64,000 nucleotides of DNA from JBBQVS01 sp964250765 (GTDB lineage Bacteria > Chloroflexota > Ktedonobacteria > Ktedonobacterales > Ktedonobacteraceae), in assembly GCA_964250765.1 (NCBI GenBank), contig CAXUHF010000013.1, positions 5,659 through 69,658 of the forward strand. The letters are read 5' to 3'. Below are positions 24,468 through 33,799 of the stretch, one piece after another. The first letter of the stretch is position 1. The number at the start of each line of letters is the position of its first letter. The position numbers and the translations under genes are program-made. The notes under the pieces are model-generated. The model was not told the DNA's origin. It was given only the letters and a program-made list of their open reading frames with translations, and ran no database searches.

Positions 24468-25412
24468 ATGAGGCATTGGACAATTGCCGACATACCAGAT
24501 TTGCGTGGACGGACTGCACTCGTAACAGGCGCGAATAGCGGACTTGGTCTTGAAACGACTCGTGCATTAGCTACGAAGGGTGCGTTTGTTGTTATGGCAT
24601 GTCGCAATCAGGAGAAGGGTCGTCAGGCAAAAGTAGTCATTGAGGAGAGCGTACCGGAAGCACATCTGGAACTGGCGCCGCTCGATCTATCATCTCTTGT
24701 TGCAATACGCACCTTTGCCGAACGTTTTCAAGCTGATCATACTCACCTTGATCTTCTCTTTAATAATGCTGGTGTGATGGCTATTCCCTATCGGAAGACG
24801 CAGGATAATTTTGAGTGGCAATTTGGAACGAACTACCTGGGTCATTTTGCCTTAACGGGATTGCTCCTTCCGACGATGCTAGCAACTCCTCAAAGCCGTG
24901 TGATTACCACCTCTAGTATTGTGCATGTCTCTGGAAAGATCGAGTTTGACAATCTGAACAACGAGCGTTCCTATTCGCGCTGGGCCGCGTATAGCAAGAG
25001 CAAATTGGCTGACCTGATGTTTGCCTTTGAACTGCAACGTCGCTTGAAGAGGGCAGGAACTACTACCCTCAGTATCGCAGCTCATCCAGGATTTTCTCAT
25101 ACCAGTTTGCAATCAACCAGTGTTACAGAGGCGCGTGCAGAGATTGAGGGTTTCATGTACTCACTCTATCCGGGTCAAAGTGCGGCGATGGGAGCTTTAC
25201 CACAGTTATATGCAGCCACTGCTCCATCTCTTTCTGGTGGAGAATATATCGGACCTGATGGACTCTTCGGCTTATCCGGGTATCCAAAGAAGGTACGTGC
25301 AAGCAGACAGGCGTATAATGAGCAAATTGCTGCAAGATTGTGGGATGTATCGGTTGAGATGACAGGTGTGGAGTACGTTGCGCTACGTGCAGATACTCAC
25401 AAGAAGGTATAG
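24468..25412 (+). CDS. Short-chain dehydrogenase, retinol-dehydrogenase-like
   Basis: A 314-residue SDR starting at ATG 24468 after GGAGGAACAC. Motifs are TGANSGLGLETTRALA (NADP-binding, with CRNQEKG providing the arginine), FNNAGVM, GTNYLGHFALTG, SSIVHVSG with the catalytic serine and YSKSKLADLMFAFEL with Tyr and Lys. The YSKSKLAN-like motif and the insert after it fit the group that includes retinol and protochlorophyllide-reductase-type enzymes, which are often misnamed by homology. Substrate unknown. It stands alone, with possible operators before it. Confidence 0.88.
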   Translation: MRHWTIADIPDLRGRTALVTGANSGLGLETTRALATKGAFVVMACRNQEKGRQAKVVIEESVPEAHLELAPLDLSSLVAIRTFAERFQADHTHLDLLFNNAGVMAIPYRKTQDNFEWQFGTNYLGHFALTGLLLPTMLATPQSRVITTSSIVHVSGKIEFDNLNNERSYSRWAAYSKSKLADLMFAFELQRRLKRAGTTTLSIAAHPGFSHTSLQSTSVTEARAEIEGFMYSLYPGQSAAMGALPQLYAATAPSLSGGEYIGPDGLFGLSGYPKKVRASRQAYNEQIAARLWDVSVEMTGVEYVALRADTHKKV

Positions 25413-25777
25413 TTCTCCACAACTAAGGTCGCATTTTGGAAAGCTGTGCAACGTGGCGATGATGCAAGAGTGTAAATATATGCAAATATATGCTCTTTAA
25501 GCAACTGTTATACTACATGTAGTGTAAGCATTCATACTATTGATATCGTCATATAAAAATTTTGGGAGTTAGCGGGGGTAAAGGTGGATAGGGGTATGTA
25601 CTGTGGAGAGCAACTCATCATTCATGTGTATCTTCTCACATTAACTATCGAGCGAAGCACTTCCTGTCAACGAGAGATCATACCAATGGCAAGTGATACG
25701 CACATAGTCCACACAAGATAAGCGCGGGCTTTCTTTTTGTCCTCAATACTATAATAACTTCACAAGGATGTATTTTC
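25413..25777. other. Promoter region of the polysaccharide cluster
   Basis: No gene seen. It holds two directly repeated copies of AAATATATGC (25474-25483 and 25484-25493) and a 12-bp palindrome ACTACATGTAGT (25512-25523), both plausible regulator sites. TATAAT at 25750-25755 is a good -10 box 23 bases before the first gene; no clear -35 is at the right distance. AAGGAT just before ATG 25778 is the ribosome site. Confidence 0.45.
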
Positions 25778-26902
25778 ATGATTCCTATTGCACGTCCTTT
25801 TTTGGGTACCGAAGAAGAGGCTGCGGTCCTACGTGTTCTTGCATCGGGTCAACTAGCACAAGGTAAAATGGTAGCAGCTTTTGAACAGCGTTTCGCGGAG
25901 GTGTGTCATGTGCGCGAGGCTATCGCTGTCTCTTCTGGAACGGCTGCATTGCATCTTGCATTACTGGCACACGGTATTGGTCCTGGAGATGAGGTTATTA
26001 CAACCGCGTTCAGCTTTGCTGCAACGGCCAACGTTATTCTCCTTGTTGGTGCTACCCCTGTGTTCGTGGATATCGACCCACTTACCTATACACTTGATCT
26101 CGATATGGTAGAGACTGCGATTACGTCACGCACCCGTGCAATTATTCCCGTCCATCTTTATGGGCATCCTTGCGATATGCCGAAACTCATGCAGCTTGCG
26201 ACCGCTCATCACCTTGCGGTTATCGAAGATGCATGTCAGGCTCATGCCGCTTCTATAGATGGAAGGCCGGTTGGCAGTTTTGGTACAGGATGCTTTTCAT
26301 TCTATTCCACCAAGAACATGACTACTGGTGAGGGTGGCATGGTGACGACGAACGATTCCGCGATTGCTGAAAGTATTCGCCTGATGCGTAGTCATGGGCA
26401 GAAAGAACGCTATTACCATATAGCGATGGGTCACAATCTACGCATGACTGAGATGCAAGCCGCGTTAGGGGTGGTACAGCTAGAGAAACTGGAGTATTTC
26501 ACTGAGCGGCGCATTGCTAACGCGACCTATCTATCAAAGCACCTGAGTCAGGCATTGCAAACACCGTTCACGCGTCCGGGCTATCGTCATGTCTATCATC
26601 AATATACTATTCGTGTTCCTCAACAACGAGAGGAATGGATAGCACAACTTCAAATCCGAGGTGTGGGAACGGCGATACACTATCCCACGACTATATATCG
26701 ACAGCCATTTTATAGAGATAGACCAAGTGCGTTTCGCATTGCACAATCATCTATGCGTGGAGAACGTGACTCACGAGAAGGAAAATATTTACCAGTGGCG
26801 GAGGAGGCAGCAGCGCAAGTATTATCGCTTCCGGTTCATCCAGGAGTGACACAAGAAGAACTTGCTCTTATTGTCAGGGAGGTTTTAGCTTTATGCGATT
26901 AA
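25778..26902 (+). CDS. DegT/DnrJ/EryC1 sugar aminotransferase
   Basis: A 374-residue PLP enzyme that transfers an amino group from glutamate to a keto sugar nucleotide. It shows VSSGTAALHLALLAHGIGPG, the PLP-binding EDACQAHAASIDGRPVGSFG, and FSFYSTKNMTTGEGGMV, where the lysine forms the Schiff base. The C-terminal part has GHNLRMTEMQAALGVVQLEK. As the first gene of the cluster, followed by a Gfo/Idh oxidoreductase and nucleotide-sugar dehydrogenase, it resembles the WbpE step of UDP-2,3-diamino-uronic acid synthesis. Its stop overlaps the next start by 10 bases. An alternative is 4-amination of another sugar. Confidence 0.88.
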   Translation: MIPIARPFLGTEEEAAVLRVLASGQLAQGKMVAAFEQRFAEVCHVREAIAVSSGTAALHLALLAHGIGPGDEVITTAFSFAATANVILLVGATPVFVDIDPLTYTLDLDMVETAITSRTRAIIPVHLYGHPCDMPKLMQLATAHHLAVIEDACQAHAASIDGRPVGSFGTGCFSFYSTKNMTTGEGGMVTTNDSAIAESIRLMRSHGQKERYYHIAMGHNLRMTEMQAALGVVQLEKLEYFTERRIANATYLSKHLSQALQTPFTRPGYRHVYHQYTIRVPQQREEWIAQLQIRGVGTAIHYPTTIYRQPFYRDRPSAFRIAQSSMRGERDSREGKYLPVAEEAAAQVLSLPVHPGVTQEELALIVREVLALCD

Positions 26903-27936
26903 AGGTAGCTGTTATTGGTGCAGGCTCAATGGGGACAAACCACCTGCGCGTCTTAAGAGATTTTGGTGAAGAACGCATACAACTGGTTGGTGTCGCGGAG
27001 GCACATCAGCCTACGCTACAGCGCGCCGCCAGCCGCTTCAATATTCAAGGTTACAAAGACTATCAAGTAATGGTGGAGCAGACGCGACCAGACCTTGTAA
27101 CGGTAGCTGTACCTACACACCTGCATTTCGAGGTTGCGGCCTATCTGCTTGAAAGAGGAATACATATCCTGCTTGAGAAGCCGATGACGCAGACGCTTGA
27201 AGAGGCGCAGACCCTCATTCAACTGGCTCAACGTGCAGGAGCGAAGATCGCGGTAGGACACATCGAACGCTTTAATCCCGCTATTGTCGAGTTGAAACGT
27301 CGTATTATTTCTGGTGAACTTGGTCAGATTTTTCATCTGCATGCGCGGCGACTTGGCCCTTTTCCGCCGCGTATTCGTGACGTTGGCGTGACACTCGATC
27401 TTGCTACTCATGATATCGACGTGATGCGCTATCTTGTTGATGCCGAGGTCGAGCGTGTCTACGCGGAGACGCAGCAACACGTTCATAGTACTCACGAAGA
27501 CCTACTGCTTGGTATTCTCCATTTCGCCAATCATGCAATAGGGATGCTGGATGTGAATTGGCTTACTCCTACGAAGGTACGCGAATTGAGCGTGACCGGG
27601 GAACGCGGTATGTATCTTGTCAATTATCTAACTCAGGATATCTATTTTTATGAAAATGACTACACAACCACAACATGGGACACATTGCGCTCTCTATCCG
27701 GCGTGAGTGAGGGAACCATGAGACGTTTCAAGGTGCAGAAAACTGAGCCGTTGCGTCTGGAGTATGAAGATGTGCTTTCAGCTATTGAGCACGATATGGC
27801 TCCTACTGTTACAGGCGAGGATGGTCTGGCAGTTTTAGGTACAGCACTTCGACTGGTAGCCTCTACTCGTACCGCAGAACTCATCGCGGTAGAGCCATTG
27901 GATCGTGTGAAAGTGGAGGCACACCATGTATTCTAA
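26893..27936 (+). CDS. Gfo/Idh/MocA-family sugar-nucleotide oxidoreductase (WbpB-like)
   Basis: A 347-residue dehydrogenase. The N-terminal Rossmann fold is VAVIGAGSMGTNHLRVLRDF, and EKPMTQTLEEA contains the conserved EKP lysine. The C-terminal part includes GHIERFNPAIVELKR and LDLATHDIDVMRYL, whose histidine is catalytic in the family. In WbpB-type enzymes this fold oxidises C3 of UDP-GlcNAcA for transamination by the neighbouring WbpE. Position between the aminotransferase and the dehydrogenase supports that, but the substrate is not proven. It overlaps both neighbours, indicating one transcript. Confidence 0.86.
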   Translation: MRLKVAVIGAGSMGTNHLRVLRDFGEERIQLVGVAEAHQPTLQRAASRFNIQGYKDYQVMVEQTRPDLVTVAVPTHLHFEVAAYLLERGIHILLEKPMTQTLEEAQTLIQLAQRAGAKIAVGHIERFNPAIVELKRRIISGELGQIFHLHARRLGPFPPRIRDVGVTLDLATHDIDVMRYLVDAEVERVYAETQQHVHSTHEDLLLGILHFANHAIGMLDVNWLTPTKVRELSVTGERGMYLVNYLTQDIYFYENDYTTTTWDTLRSLSGVSEGTMRRFKVQKTEPLRLEYEDVLSAIEHDMAPTVTGEDGLAVLGTALRLVASTRTAELIAVEPLDRVKVEAHHVF

Positions 27937-29377
27937 TAGTGCTTCGACCGTGATGGTCGTTGGATTGGGCAAGATTGGTCTTCCACTTGCCGTGCAGTAT
28001 GCTTTGCAGGGGTGGCACGTCATTGGTTGTGATAGTAATGCTGCGGTAGTCGAGACGATCAATGCGGGTCGGTCACATGTGCAAGGAGAGCCTGAGTTAG
28101 CATATGAAGTGTCGCGTCTCGTTACCGAAGGTCGGTTGTGCGCAACGCTAGATATTGCAATGGCAACTCAGAAATCACGAGTGATTGTGGTGATTGTTCC
28201 CGTTATCATTGATGCCAATCACGAGACAAATTTCGCAAATATAGATGAGGTCACTACAACAATAGGCGCGAATCTGCAACCCGACACACTTGTTCTTTAT
28301 GAAACAACTTTGCCCGTGGGAACAACAGCGTATAGATTGAGAACTTTGCTTGAGCATGCCTCGGATTTGAAAGCAGGGAAAGACTTTTTCCTTGCCTATA
28401 GTCCAGAACGGGTCTCCTCTGGTCACATCTTTCACGATTTACGGACCTATCCGAAAGTCGTAGGTGGCATTGATAGAAAGAGTACAGAGGCGGCTGCTGC
28501 ATTCTATCGCTCTGTTCTGCCTGCTCAGATTATCACTACAGCTTCTACTGACGAAGCCGAGTTTGTGAAGCTGATTGAGACAACCTATCGAGACGTGAAT
28601 ATAGCTCTTGCAAATGAGTATGCGTGTTTTGCCGATATGCACAATCTCGACGTTACCACGGCGATTGCTGCTGCTAATACACAGCCATACTCGCATATCC
28701 ACACACCAGGTGTTGGTGTGGGAGGGCACTGTATTCCTGTCTATCCTTATTTCTTGCTGGCTGGCGTAGAGAAGGAAATTCCCTATTCTGCACCTACTAC
28801 AAGTAATATCTCTGCTTCTTATAGTAGCTTCCAGTTACCTGCATTGCACTTGCCGCGTGCCGCACGCACTATCAACGATGCTATGGCGAGCTACGCAGTT
28901 AGCCGCGTCGAGGAAGTCGTCGGGTCACTCGTTCAACAGGCTGTGCTGGTGCTTGGAGTAGCGTACCGAGGCGATGTGCGTGAAACGGCATTTACAAGCG
29001 CGAAATTGTTGCAAGAGGCACTTATACAACGTGGTGCGACGGTGTACGTTGACGATCCGCTCTTCACGCATGATGAACTATGTGCACTTGGCTATAATCC
29101 TCTTTCACCAGAGGTCGAGCCGCGTATATGTGCTGTTATTCTACAGGCCGCTCATCAGAGCTATTCCACATTCGACTTTGGGCGTTTGACGCACTGTAGT
29201 ATTGTACTTGATGGGCGTAGAATGCTGCAAAAGGAACAGATAAAGGCATTGGGAATGCGCTACCTCTTCATTGGCGATGGAAAACGTGGACAAACTCAAA
29301 CGCATGCTGCTGATGAGGTAGTAGAGAAGACGAGAAGTGATGCTGAGCAGTATGTGCTTCATGGAAAGCGAGTTTAA
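27926..29377 (+). CDS. UDP-sugar 6-dehydrogenase (WbpA/WecC-like)
   Basis: A 483-residue member of the UDP-glucose/GDP-mannose dehydrogenase family, which oxidises C6 of a sugar nucleotide to a carboxylate with NAD. It has VVGLGKIGLPLAVQYALQGW (NAD-binding), SPERVSSGHIFHDLRTYPKV (WecC-like), the helix EFVKLIETTYRDVNIALANE, and GVGVGGHCIPVYPYFLL with the catalytic cysteine. About 25 residues (around 290-315, starting EIPYSAPTTSNISASYSSFQ) look like an insertion after the catalytic loop. The product, a UDP-HexNAc uronic acid, would feed the WecB-type epimerase that follows 2 bases later. Confidence 0.88.
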   Translation: MYSNSASTVMVVGLGKIGLPLAVQYALQGWHVIGCDSNAAVVETINAGRSHVQGEPELAYEVSRLVTEGRLCATLDIAMATQKSRVIVVIVPVIIDANHETNFANIDEVTTTIGANLQPDTLVLYETTLPVGTTAYRLRTLLEHASDLKAGKDFFLAYSPERVSSGHIFHDLRTYPKVVGGIDRKSTEAAAAFYRSVLPAQIITTASTDEAEFVKLIETTYRDVNIALANEYACFADMHNLDVTTAIAAANTQPYSHIHTPGVGVGGHCIPVYPYFLLAGVEKEIPYSAPTTSNISASYSSFQLPALHLPRAARTINDAMASYAVSRVEEVVGSLVQQAVLVLGVAYRGDVRETAFTSAKLLQEALIQRGATVYVDDPLFTHDELCALGYNPLSPEVEPRICAVILQAAHQSYSTFDFGRLTHCSIVLDGRRMLQKEQIKALGMRYLFIGDGKRGQTQTHAADEVVEKTRSDAEQYVLHGKRV

Positions 29378-29379
29378 TA

Positions 29380-30432
29380 ATGAAACTGGTTTCCATCGTG
29401 GGAGCGCGTCCCCAGTTTGTCAAACTCGCTCCGGTCAGTCGAATGCTGAGGCAGCGACATGAAGAACTTGTTATTCACACCGGTCAGCATTATGACTATC
29501 GCATGTCATCTCTTTTCTTCGAGGAACTGGCATTGCCGGAGCCAGACTATCATCTTCATGTCGGTTCTGGGTCGCATGGAAAGCAAACGGCGCATATGCT
29601 CGATGAGATTGAGCAGGTGCTCTTGAAGGTGCAGCCGGATTGGATGATCGTTTTTGGTGACACAAATTCAACGCTCGCAGGTGCATTAGCCGCCGCGAAA
29701 TTGCATATTCCTGTTGCTCATATTGAAGCAGGGTTACGCAGCTATAATCGGGCGATGCCAGAGGAGATCAATCGTGTTGTCACCGATTGCCTTTCACAGC
29801 GTCTGTTCTGTCCAACGGAAACGGCGCGGAAGCAGCTAGAACGAGAGGGGATGGTCACAGGAGTTGAGGTGGTAGGGGACGTTATGTATGACATTCTCTT
29901 GCAGATGCAACCCAAACTTGCCGCCAATGCTCAGGTACTTCTACCAACACTGCGTGTGATGCCACAACAGTACGTACTGGCAACGGTGCATCGCGCCTCG
30001 AATAGTGATGATGTTGAAGCGATGCGTAACATTGCTTCCGCCTTGAATAGTCTCGACATGCCCGTTATCTTTCCTATTCATCCGCGTACACAAGCGCGCT
30101 TAGCAACGTATGACATTACCTGGAATGATCATATTCATTTTATCGAACCAGTTGGCTATCTTGATATGCTCACGCTTGAGGATGCTGCCCACTGTGTTAT
30201 CACCGATTCTGGCGGTGTGCAAAAAGAGGCATTTTTTCTCTGTACGCCTTGTATCACTCTGCGAGAGGAGACAGAGTGGCCTGAGACTGTAGAGGTGGGA
30301 TGGAATGTACTCGTTGGAACCAACGACGCAGCCATCATAGAAGCTGTACACCAGAACAGACCTGCACCATCACTACATCATCCTTTTGGACGTGGAGATG
30401 CAGCGGCACGGATCGCAAAGGCTTTTCAATAA
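29380..30432 (+). CDS. wecB: UDP-N-acetylglucosamine 2-epimerase family (WecB/WbpI)
   Basis: A 350-residue non-hydrolysing epimerase. It contains GARPQFVKLAPVSRM, HTGQHYDYRMSSLFFEEL, GDTNSTLAGALAAAK, HIEAGLRSYNRAMPEEINR, and FPIHPRTQARL; these include the conserved acidic and histidine residues of the active site. It interconverts UDP-GlcNAc and UDP-ManNAc types; WbpI acts on the 2,3-diacetamido uronic acid form. With the three preceding genes it gives a full set for a UDP-ManNAc3N-uronic acid except for an N-acetyltransferase. A symbol of wecB is used for the fold, not the exact substrate. Confidence 0.88.
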   Translation: MKLVSIVGARPQFVKLAPVSRMLRQRHEELVIHTGQHYDYRMSSLFFEELALPEPDYHLHVGSGSHGKQTAHMLDEIEQVLLKVQPDWMIVFGDTNSTLAGALAAAKLHIPVAHIEAGLRSYNRAMPEEINRVVTDCLSQRLFCPTETARKQLEREGMVTGVEVVGDVMYDILLQMQPKLAANAQVLLPTLRVMPQQYVLATVHRASNSDDVEAMRNIASALNSLDMPVIFPIHPRTQARLATYDITWNDHIHFIEPVGYLDMLTLEDAAHCVITDSGGVQKEAFFLCTPCITLREETEWPETVEVGWNVLVGTNDAAIIEAVHQNRPAPSLHHPFGRGDAAARIAKAFQ

Positions 30433-30465
30433 TGATTTATTAAGAATGTCGATGGATTATATTGT

Positions 30466-31695
30466 ATGACACATATTCTTTTTATAACTCCCTATTACCC
30501 ACCGGAGAAGGCCGCTCCGGCAGTACGCATTAGTGAAACCGCTCAACATTTAGTGAAGCAAGGCCATAGCGTGACGGTGCTTACCACCGTCCCAAACTAT
30601 CCAACTGGTATCGTTCCTCCTGAGTATCGCGGTCATTTGGTACAGCAAGAATTGCGGGATGGTGTGCGGATTGTGCGAGTATGGAGCTATACGAGTCCTA
30701 ACAAAGGTTTTTTACGTCGAATTGTGGCGCAACTCTCCTTTGGTTGTCTCTCACCCATTCTCGGCTGGCAAGCAGTTGGACGCCCTGACATGATGATCGT
30801 TGAGTCGCCACCGCTCTTCGATGCATTTGCGGCACGCCTTCTTGCTTGGGGAAAGCGATGTTCCTTCATTTTTACAGTTTCCGATATCTGGCCCGCGTCG
30901 GCTGTGCAGTTAGGCATGTTGCATAATCCCTTGCTAATACGGCTCGCTGAATGGTTAGAATGGTCAACCTATCATCGTGCAAGCGCGGTCTGGGCGTTGA
31001 CAGAGGGAATACGGACACTGCTAATTCAACGTGGGTTGGAAGAGGAACACGTTTTTACGTTGACGAATGGTGTAGATACCACAAAGTTTTGTCCACGCGA
31101 CAAAGTGCAGGCGCGTGCGACATTGCATTGGGAAGATACGTTTACTGTTCTTTATGCCGGTACGCATGGACTCGCACATGGTCTTATGACTATATTAGAG
31201 GCTGCCGAGCAGTTGCGTGATTATACGAACATTCGTTTTGTGCTGGTTGGTGATGGTGCGACAAAGACAGATTTGATAGCATACGCAAGAAAACGTAGCC
31301 TTACAAATGTCACGTTTCTTGACACACAACCACATGAACATATGCCCTTGCTCCTGGCAGGAGCCGATGTGTGTCTTGTACCACTTCGCAAAGTTCCACT
31401 CTTTGAAGGCGCACTTCCATCAAAGATGTACGAGGTAATGGCTTGTGCCCGTCCTATCTTGTTGGGAGTTGATGGGGAAGCACGGCGGCTCGTAGAGCAA
31501 GATGCAGGTGCGGCTATCTATGTGGAACCAGAGAACGCAGATGCACTAGCAGAGGCCATTCTACATCTATATGAGCATCCAGAAATTGCAGATGCACTAG
31601 GACAACGTGGGCGGATGTTTGTCGAACGTCATTTTGAGCGTACTCAACTTACAAAGACACTTGAAACTCACCTCGTTGTAGCGCAAAGGTCTTAA
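30466..31695 (+). CDS. Glycosyltransferase family 4 (WbuB-like)
   Basis: A 409-residue GT-B glycosyltransferase. The N-terminus has ITPYYPPEKAAPAVRISETA and VLTTVPNYPTG, the pattern of the GT4 WbuB/CapM group. The C-terminal nucleotide-sugar domain shows VLYAGTHGLAHGLMTILEAA, FVLVGDGATKTDL, and LPSKMYEVMACARPILLGVD with the E-x7-E region. It transfers a sugar to a lipid-linked intermediate at the inner membrane face. No clear Shine-Dalgarno is seen, and a 33-base gap follows the epimerase. Neighbouring sugar-nucleotide genes suggest an amino-uronic sugar donor (inference). Confidence 0.85.
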   Translation: MTHILFITPYYPPEKAAPAVRISETAQHLVKQGHSVTVLTTVPNYPTGIVPPEYRGHLVQQELRDGVRIVRVWSYTSPNKGFLRRIVAQLSFGCLSPILGWQAVGRPDMMIVESPPLFDAFAARLLAWGKRCSFIFTVSDIWPASAVQLGMLHNPLLIRLAEWLEWSTYHRASAVWALTEGIRTLLIQRGLEEEHVFTLTNGVDTTKFCPRDKVQARATLHWEDTFTVLYAGTHGLAHGLMTILEAAEQLRDYTNIRFVLVGDGATKTDLIAYARKRSLTNVTFLDTQPHEHMPLLLAGADVCLVPLRKVPLFEGALPSKMYEVMACARPILLGVDGEARRLVEQDAGAAIYVEPENADALAEAILHLYEHPEIADALGQRGRMFVERHFERTQLTKTLETHLVVAQRS

Positions 31696-31764
31696 TATAT
31701 CTGAACCTTAGTGTATGTTTGAACAAAAAATACAGGATTTTATGATGAAGGAGGTTGAAAACAC

Positions 31765-32478
31765 ATGAAGAATGGGGTGACTGATCCAGCACCTTTGATG
31801 ACATCTACAAAAATTTCTCATCCAAATATCGTGTTTGACGCTCTATTGAGGAATGCGATACAGACGGAGGATGCAGTAACTACTGGCTCGACGCTCTATC
31901 ATATCTGGTGCATAGGAATAAATATTACTTTTGGCATAATCGGCGTAATTATTCTTTTCGTATTGCTTCTTATATTGGCACCTTTGATGCTACTCGACTC
32001 GCCCGGCCCTATCTTTTACTACCAGCAACGAGTGGGCTATATGGGAAAAATCTTTTGGATAATCAAGCTACGCTCAATGCGTCAGCATGCGGAGCAGAGT
32101 GGGCAAGCTATCTGGGCAACAAAGCGTGATTCGCGTGTCACGCGCATTGGACACTTCTTGCGTGCTACCCATATTGATGAATTGCCACAGGTGATCAATA
32201 TCTTACGTGGAGAGATGAGTTTGATTGGTCCACGACCAGAACGCGAAGTCTATGTGCGCGAATTAGAACGGATACATCCAGAGTACCGTGCACGTTTGCT
32301 TGTTACGCCGGGACTGACCGGGCTAGCGCAAGTAAATTATGGATATGGTGATACCAGTAAGAGCGAGCTAGAGAAACTACGATATGATCTTTCATATATT
32401 CAACAGAGATCAATAAAAATGGATGTTCTTATTCTTTTGAAAACAGTGATTGAGGTGTTAGGTGGTCATGGAGTCTAA
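31765..32478 (+). CDS. Initiating phosphoglycosyltransferase (monotopic sugar transferase)
   Basis: A 237-residue member of the small monotopic PGT group. One membrane segment is at about residues 48-72 (IIGVIILFVLLLILAPLMLL). The catalytic part has DSPGPIFYYQQRVGYMGKIF, KLRSMR, THIDELPQVINILRGEMSLI and GPRPEREVY, all core residues of the family. It moves a phospho-sugar from UDP to undecaprenyl phosphate and so starts each repeat unit. GAAGGAGG lies well placed before ATG 31765. It overlaps the following aminotransferase gene. The combination with that gene and a CapD-like dehydratase recalls PglC/PglE/PglF of the bacillosamine route. Confidence 0.9.
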   Translation: MKNGVTDPAPLMTSTKISHPNIVFDALLRNAIQTEDAVTTGSTLYHIWCIGINITFGIIGVIILFVLLLILAPLMLLDSPGPIFYYQQRVGYMGKIFWIIKLRSMRQHAEQSGQAIWATKRDSRVTRIGHFLRATHIDELPQVINILRGEMSLIGPRPEREVYVRELERIHPEYRARLLVTPGLTGLAQVNYGYGDTSKSELEKLRYDLSYIQQRSIKMDVLILLKTVIEVLGGHGV

Positions 32479-33700
32479 ATTTCAAAATAGCGTAGGTGTG
32501 ACAGATACTCAGGAGCCTGAGAACGCGAATTCGCGTTTGCCGCGAACCACTTTTTTACCGTTCGCGGTGCCACACATCACACAGGTTGAGATTGACGAGG
32601 TGGTAGACACGTTGCGTTCCGGCTGGATCACCACAGGTCCCAAAACAAAACGTTTCGAGCGTGCATTTGCTGAGCGAGTGCATGCTCCTCATGCAGTTGC
32701 TGTCAATTCCGCGACTGCCGCAATGCACCTTGCACTCGATGCTATCGGACTACAGGCGGGTGACGAAGTAATTGTTCCCGTTTATACCTTTACTGCCACT
32801 GCCGAGGTTGTTGTCTATTATCGTGCATGTCCCGTTTTTGTCGATGTCGATCCTGTGACATGTAATCTCGATCCAAATCTGTTAGAGCAACATATTACTC
32901 CGAAGACTAAGGCGATCATCGTCGTGCATATAGCCGGCTTGTCTGCTGAAATGGATGCTATTCTCGATATCGCACATCGGCATAATATACCTGTCATAGA
33001 GGATGCAGCACATGCTTTTCCCGCGAAGTATCGCGGACGTATGATTGGTTCTCTCAGCGATATGACGGCATTCAGCTTCTATGCGACAAAAACGCTGTCT
33101 ACGGGCGAAGGAGGAATGCTCACCACGGCAAACGAGCAGTATGCACAACACGCCTCCCTGATGTCGCTTCATGGTATCAGCCGTGACGCCTGGAAACGCT
33201 ATAGCAAAGAGGGAAGTTGGTTTTATGAGGTACTACAAGCTGGCTATAAGTACAACATGACTGACATCGCGGCCTCGCTCGGCATACATCAACTGGAGCG
33301 CAGTGAGGCATTGCTGGCACGTAGACGAAGTATTGCACAGCGCTATACGCAGGCATTTCAGCAGTGGCCCGAAGTGGAGACACCTCCGAATCCAGCGCAT
33401 TGCGAACATGCATGGCATCTCTATATCTTACGTTTGCGGTTGGAACGCCTTAGCATCGGACGTGATGACTGTATCAAGGCGTTGACTGCGGCACAAATTG
33501 GCACGAGTGTTCATTTCATTCCGCTCCACCTGCATCCCTTCTATCGCAACACATATGGACTGAAGCGTGATGATTTTCCTGTCGCGCTTTCCGCTTACGA
33601 AAGGGCCATTTCTCTACCTATCTATCCGGGGATGACTGAAGAGGATGTCGAGGATGTCATCGCCGCAGTGAAGCAGCTTATCACGACGCATACAAAATAA
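32468..33700 (+). CDS. Second DegT/DnrJ/EryC1 aminotransferase (PglE-like)
   Basis: A 410-residue PLP aminotransferase; ATG 32468 is chosen, though GTG 32462 in the same frame is possible. Features are VNSATAAMHLALDAIGLQAG, EDAAHAFPAKYRGRMIGSLS, and FSFYATKTLSTGEGGML with the Schiff-base lysine. The N-terminal PFAVPHITQVEIDEVVDTLR is typical of 4-keto-6-deoxy sugar aminotransferases. It precedes a CapD-type 4,6-dehydratase whose product is the usual substrate. It is clearly a different branch from the 25778-26902 enzyme. It would form a 4-amino sugar; no acetyltransferase gene is present in the cluster. Confidence 0.88.
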   Translation: MESKFQNSVGVTDTQEPENANSRLPRTTFLPFAVPHITQVEIDEVVDTLRSGWITTGPKTKRFERAFAERVHAPHAVAVNSATAAMHLALDAIGLQAGDEVIVPVYTFTATAEVVVYYRACPVFVDVDPVTCNLDPNLLEQHITPKTKAIIVVHIAGLSAEMDAILDIAHRHNIPVIEDAAHAFPAKYRGRMIGSLSDMTAFSFYATKTLSTGEGGMLTTANEQYAQHASLMSLHGISRDAWKRYSKEGSWFYEVLQAGYKYNMTDIAASLGIHQLERSEALLARRRSIAQRYTQAFQQWPEVETPPNPAHCEHAWHLYILRLRLERLSIGRDDCIKALTAAQIGTSVHFIPLHLHPFYRNTYGLKRDDFPVALSAYERAISLPIYPGMTEEDVEDVIAAVKQLITTHTK

Positions 33701-33799
33701 AAAAGTTTGAAGAGAGGATACAACTCTCTTCAATATATTCATTTCTCTCAAGTAGAGAGTAAGAGGTAAGTGGGAAAGTGGAAGAATGAGGATGAAATT

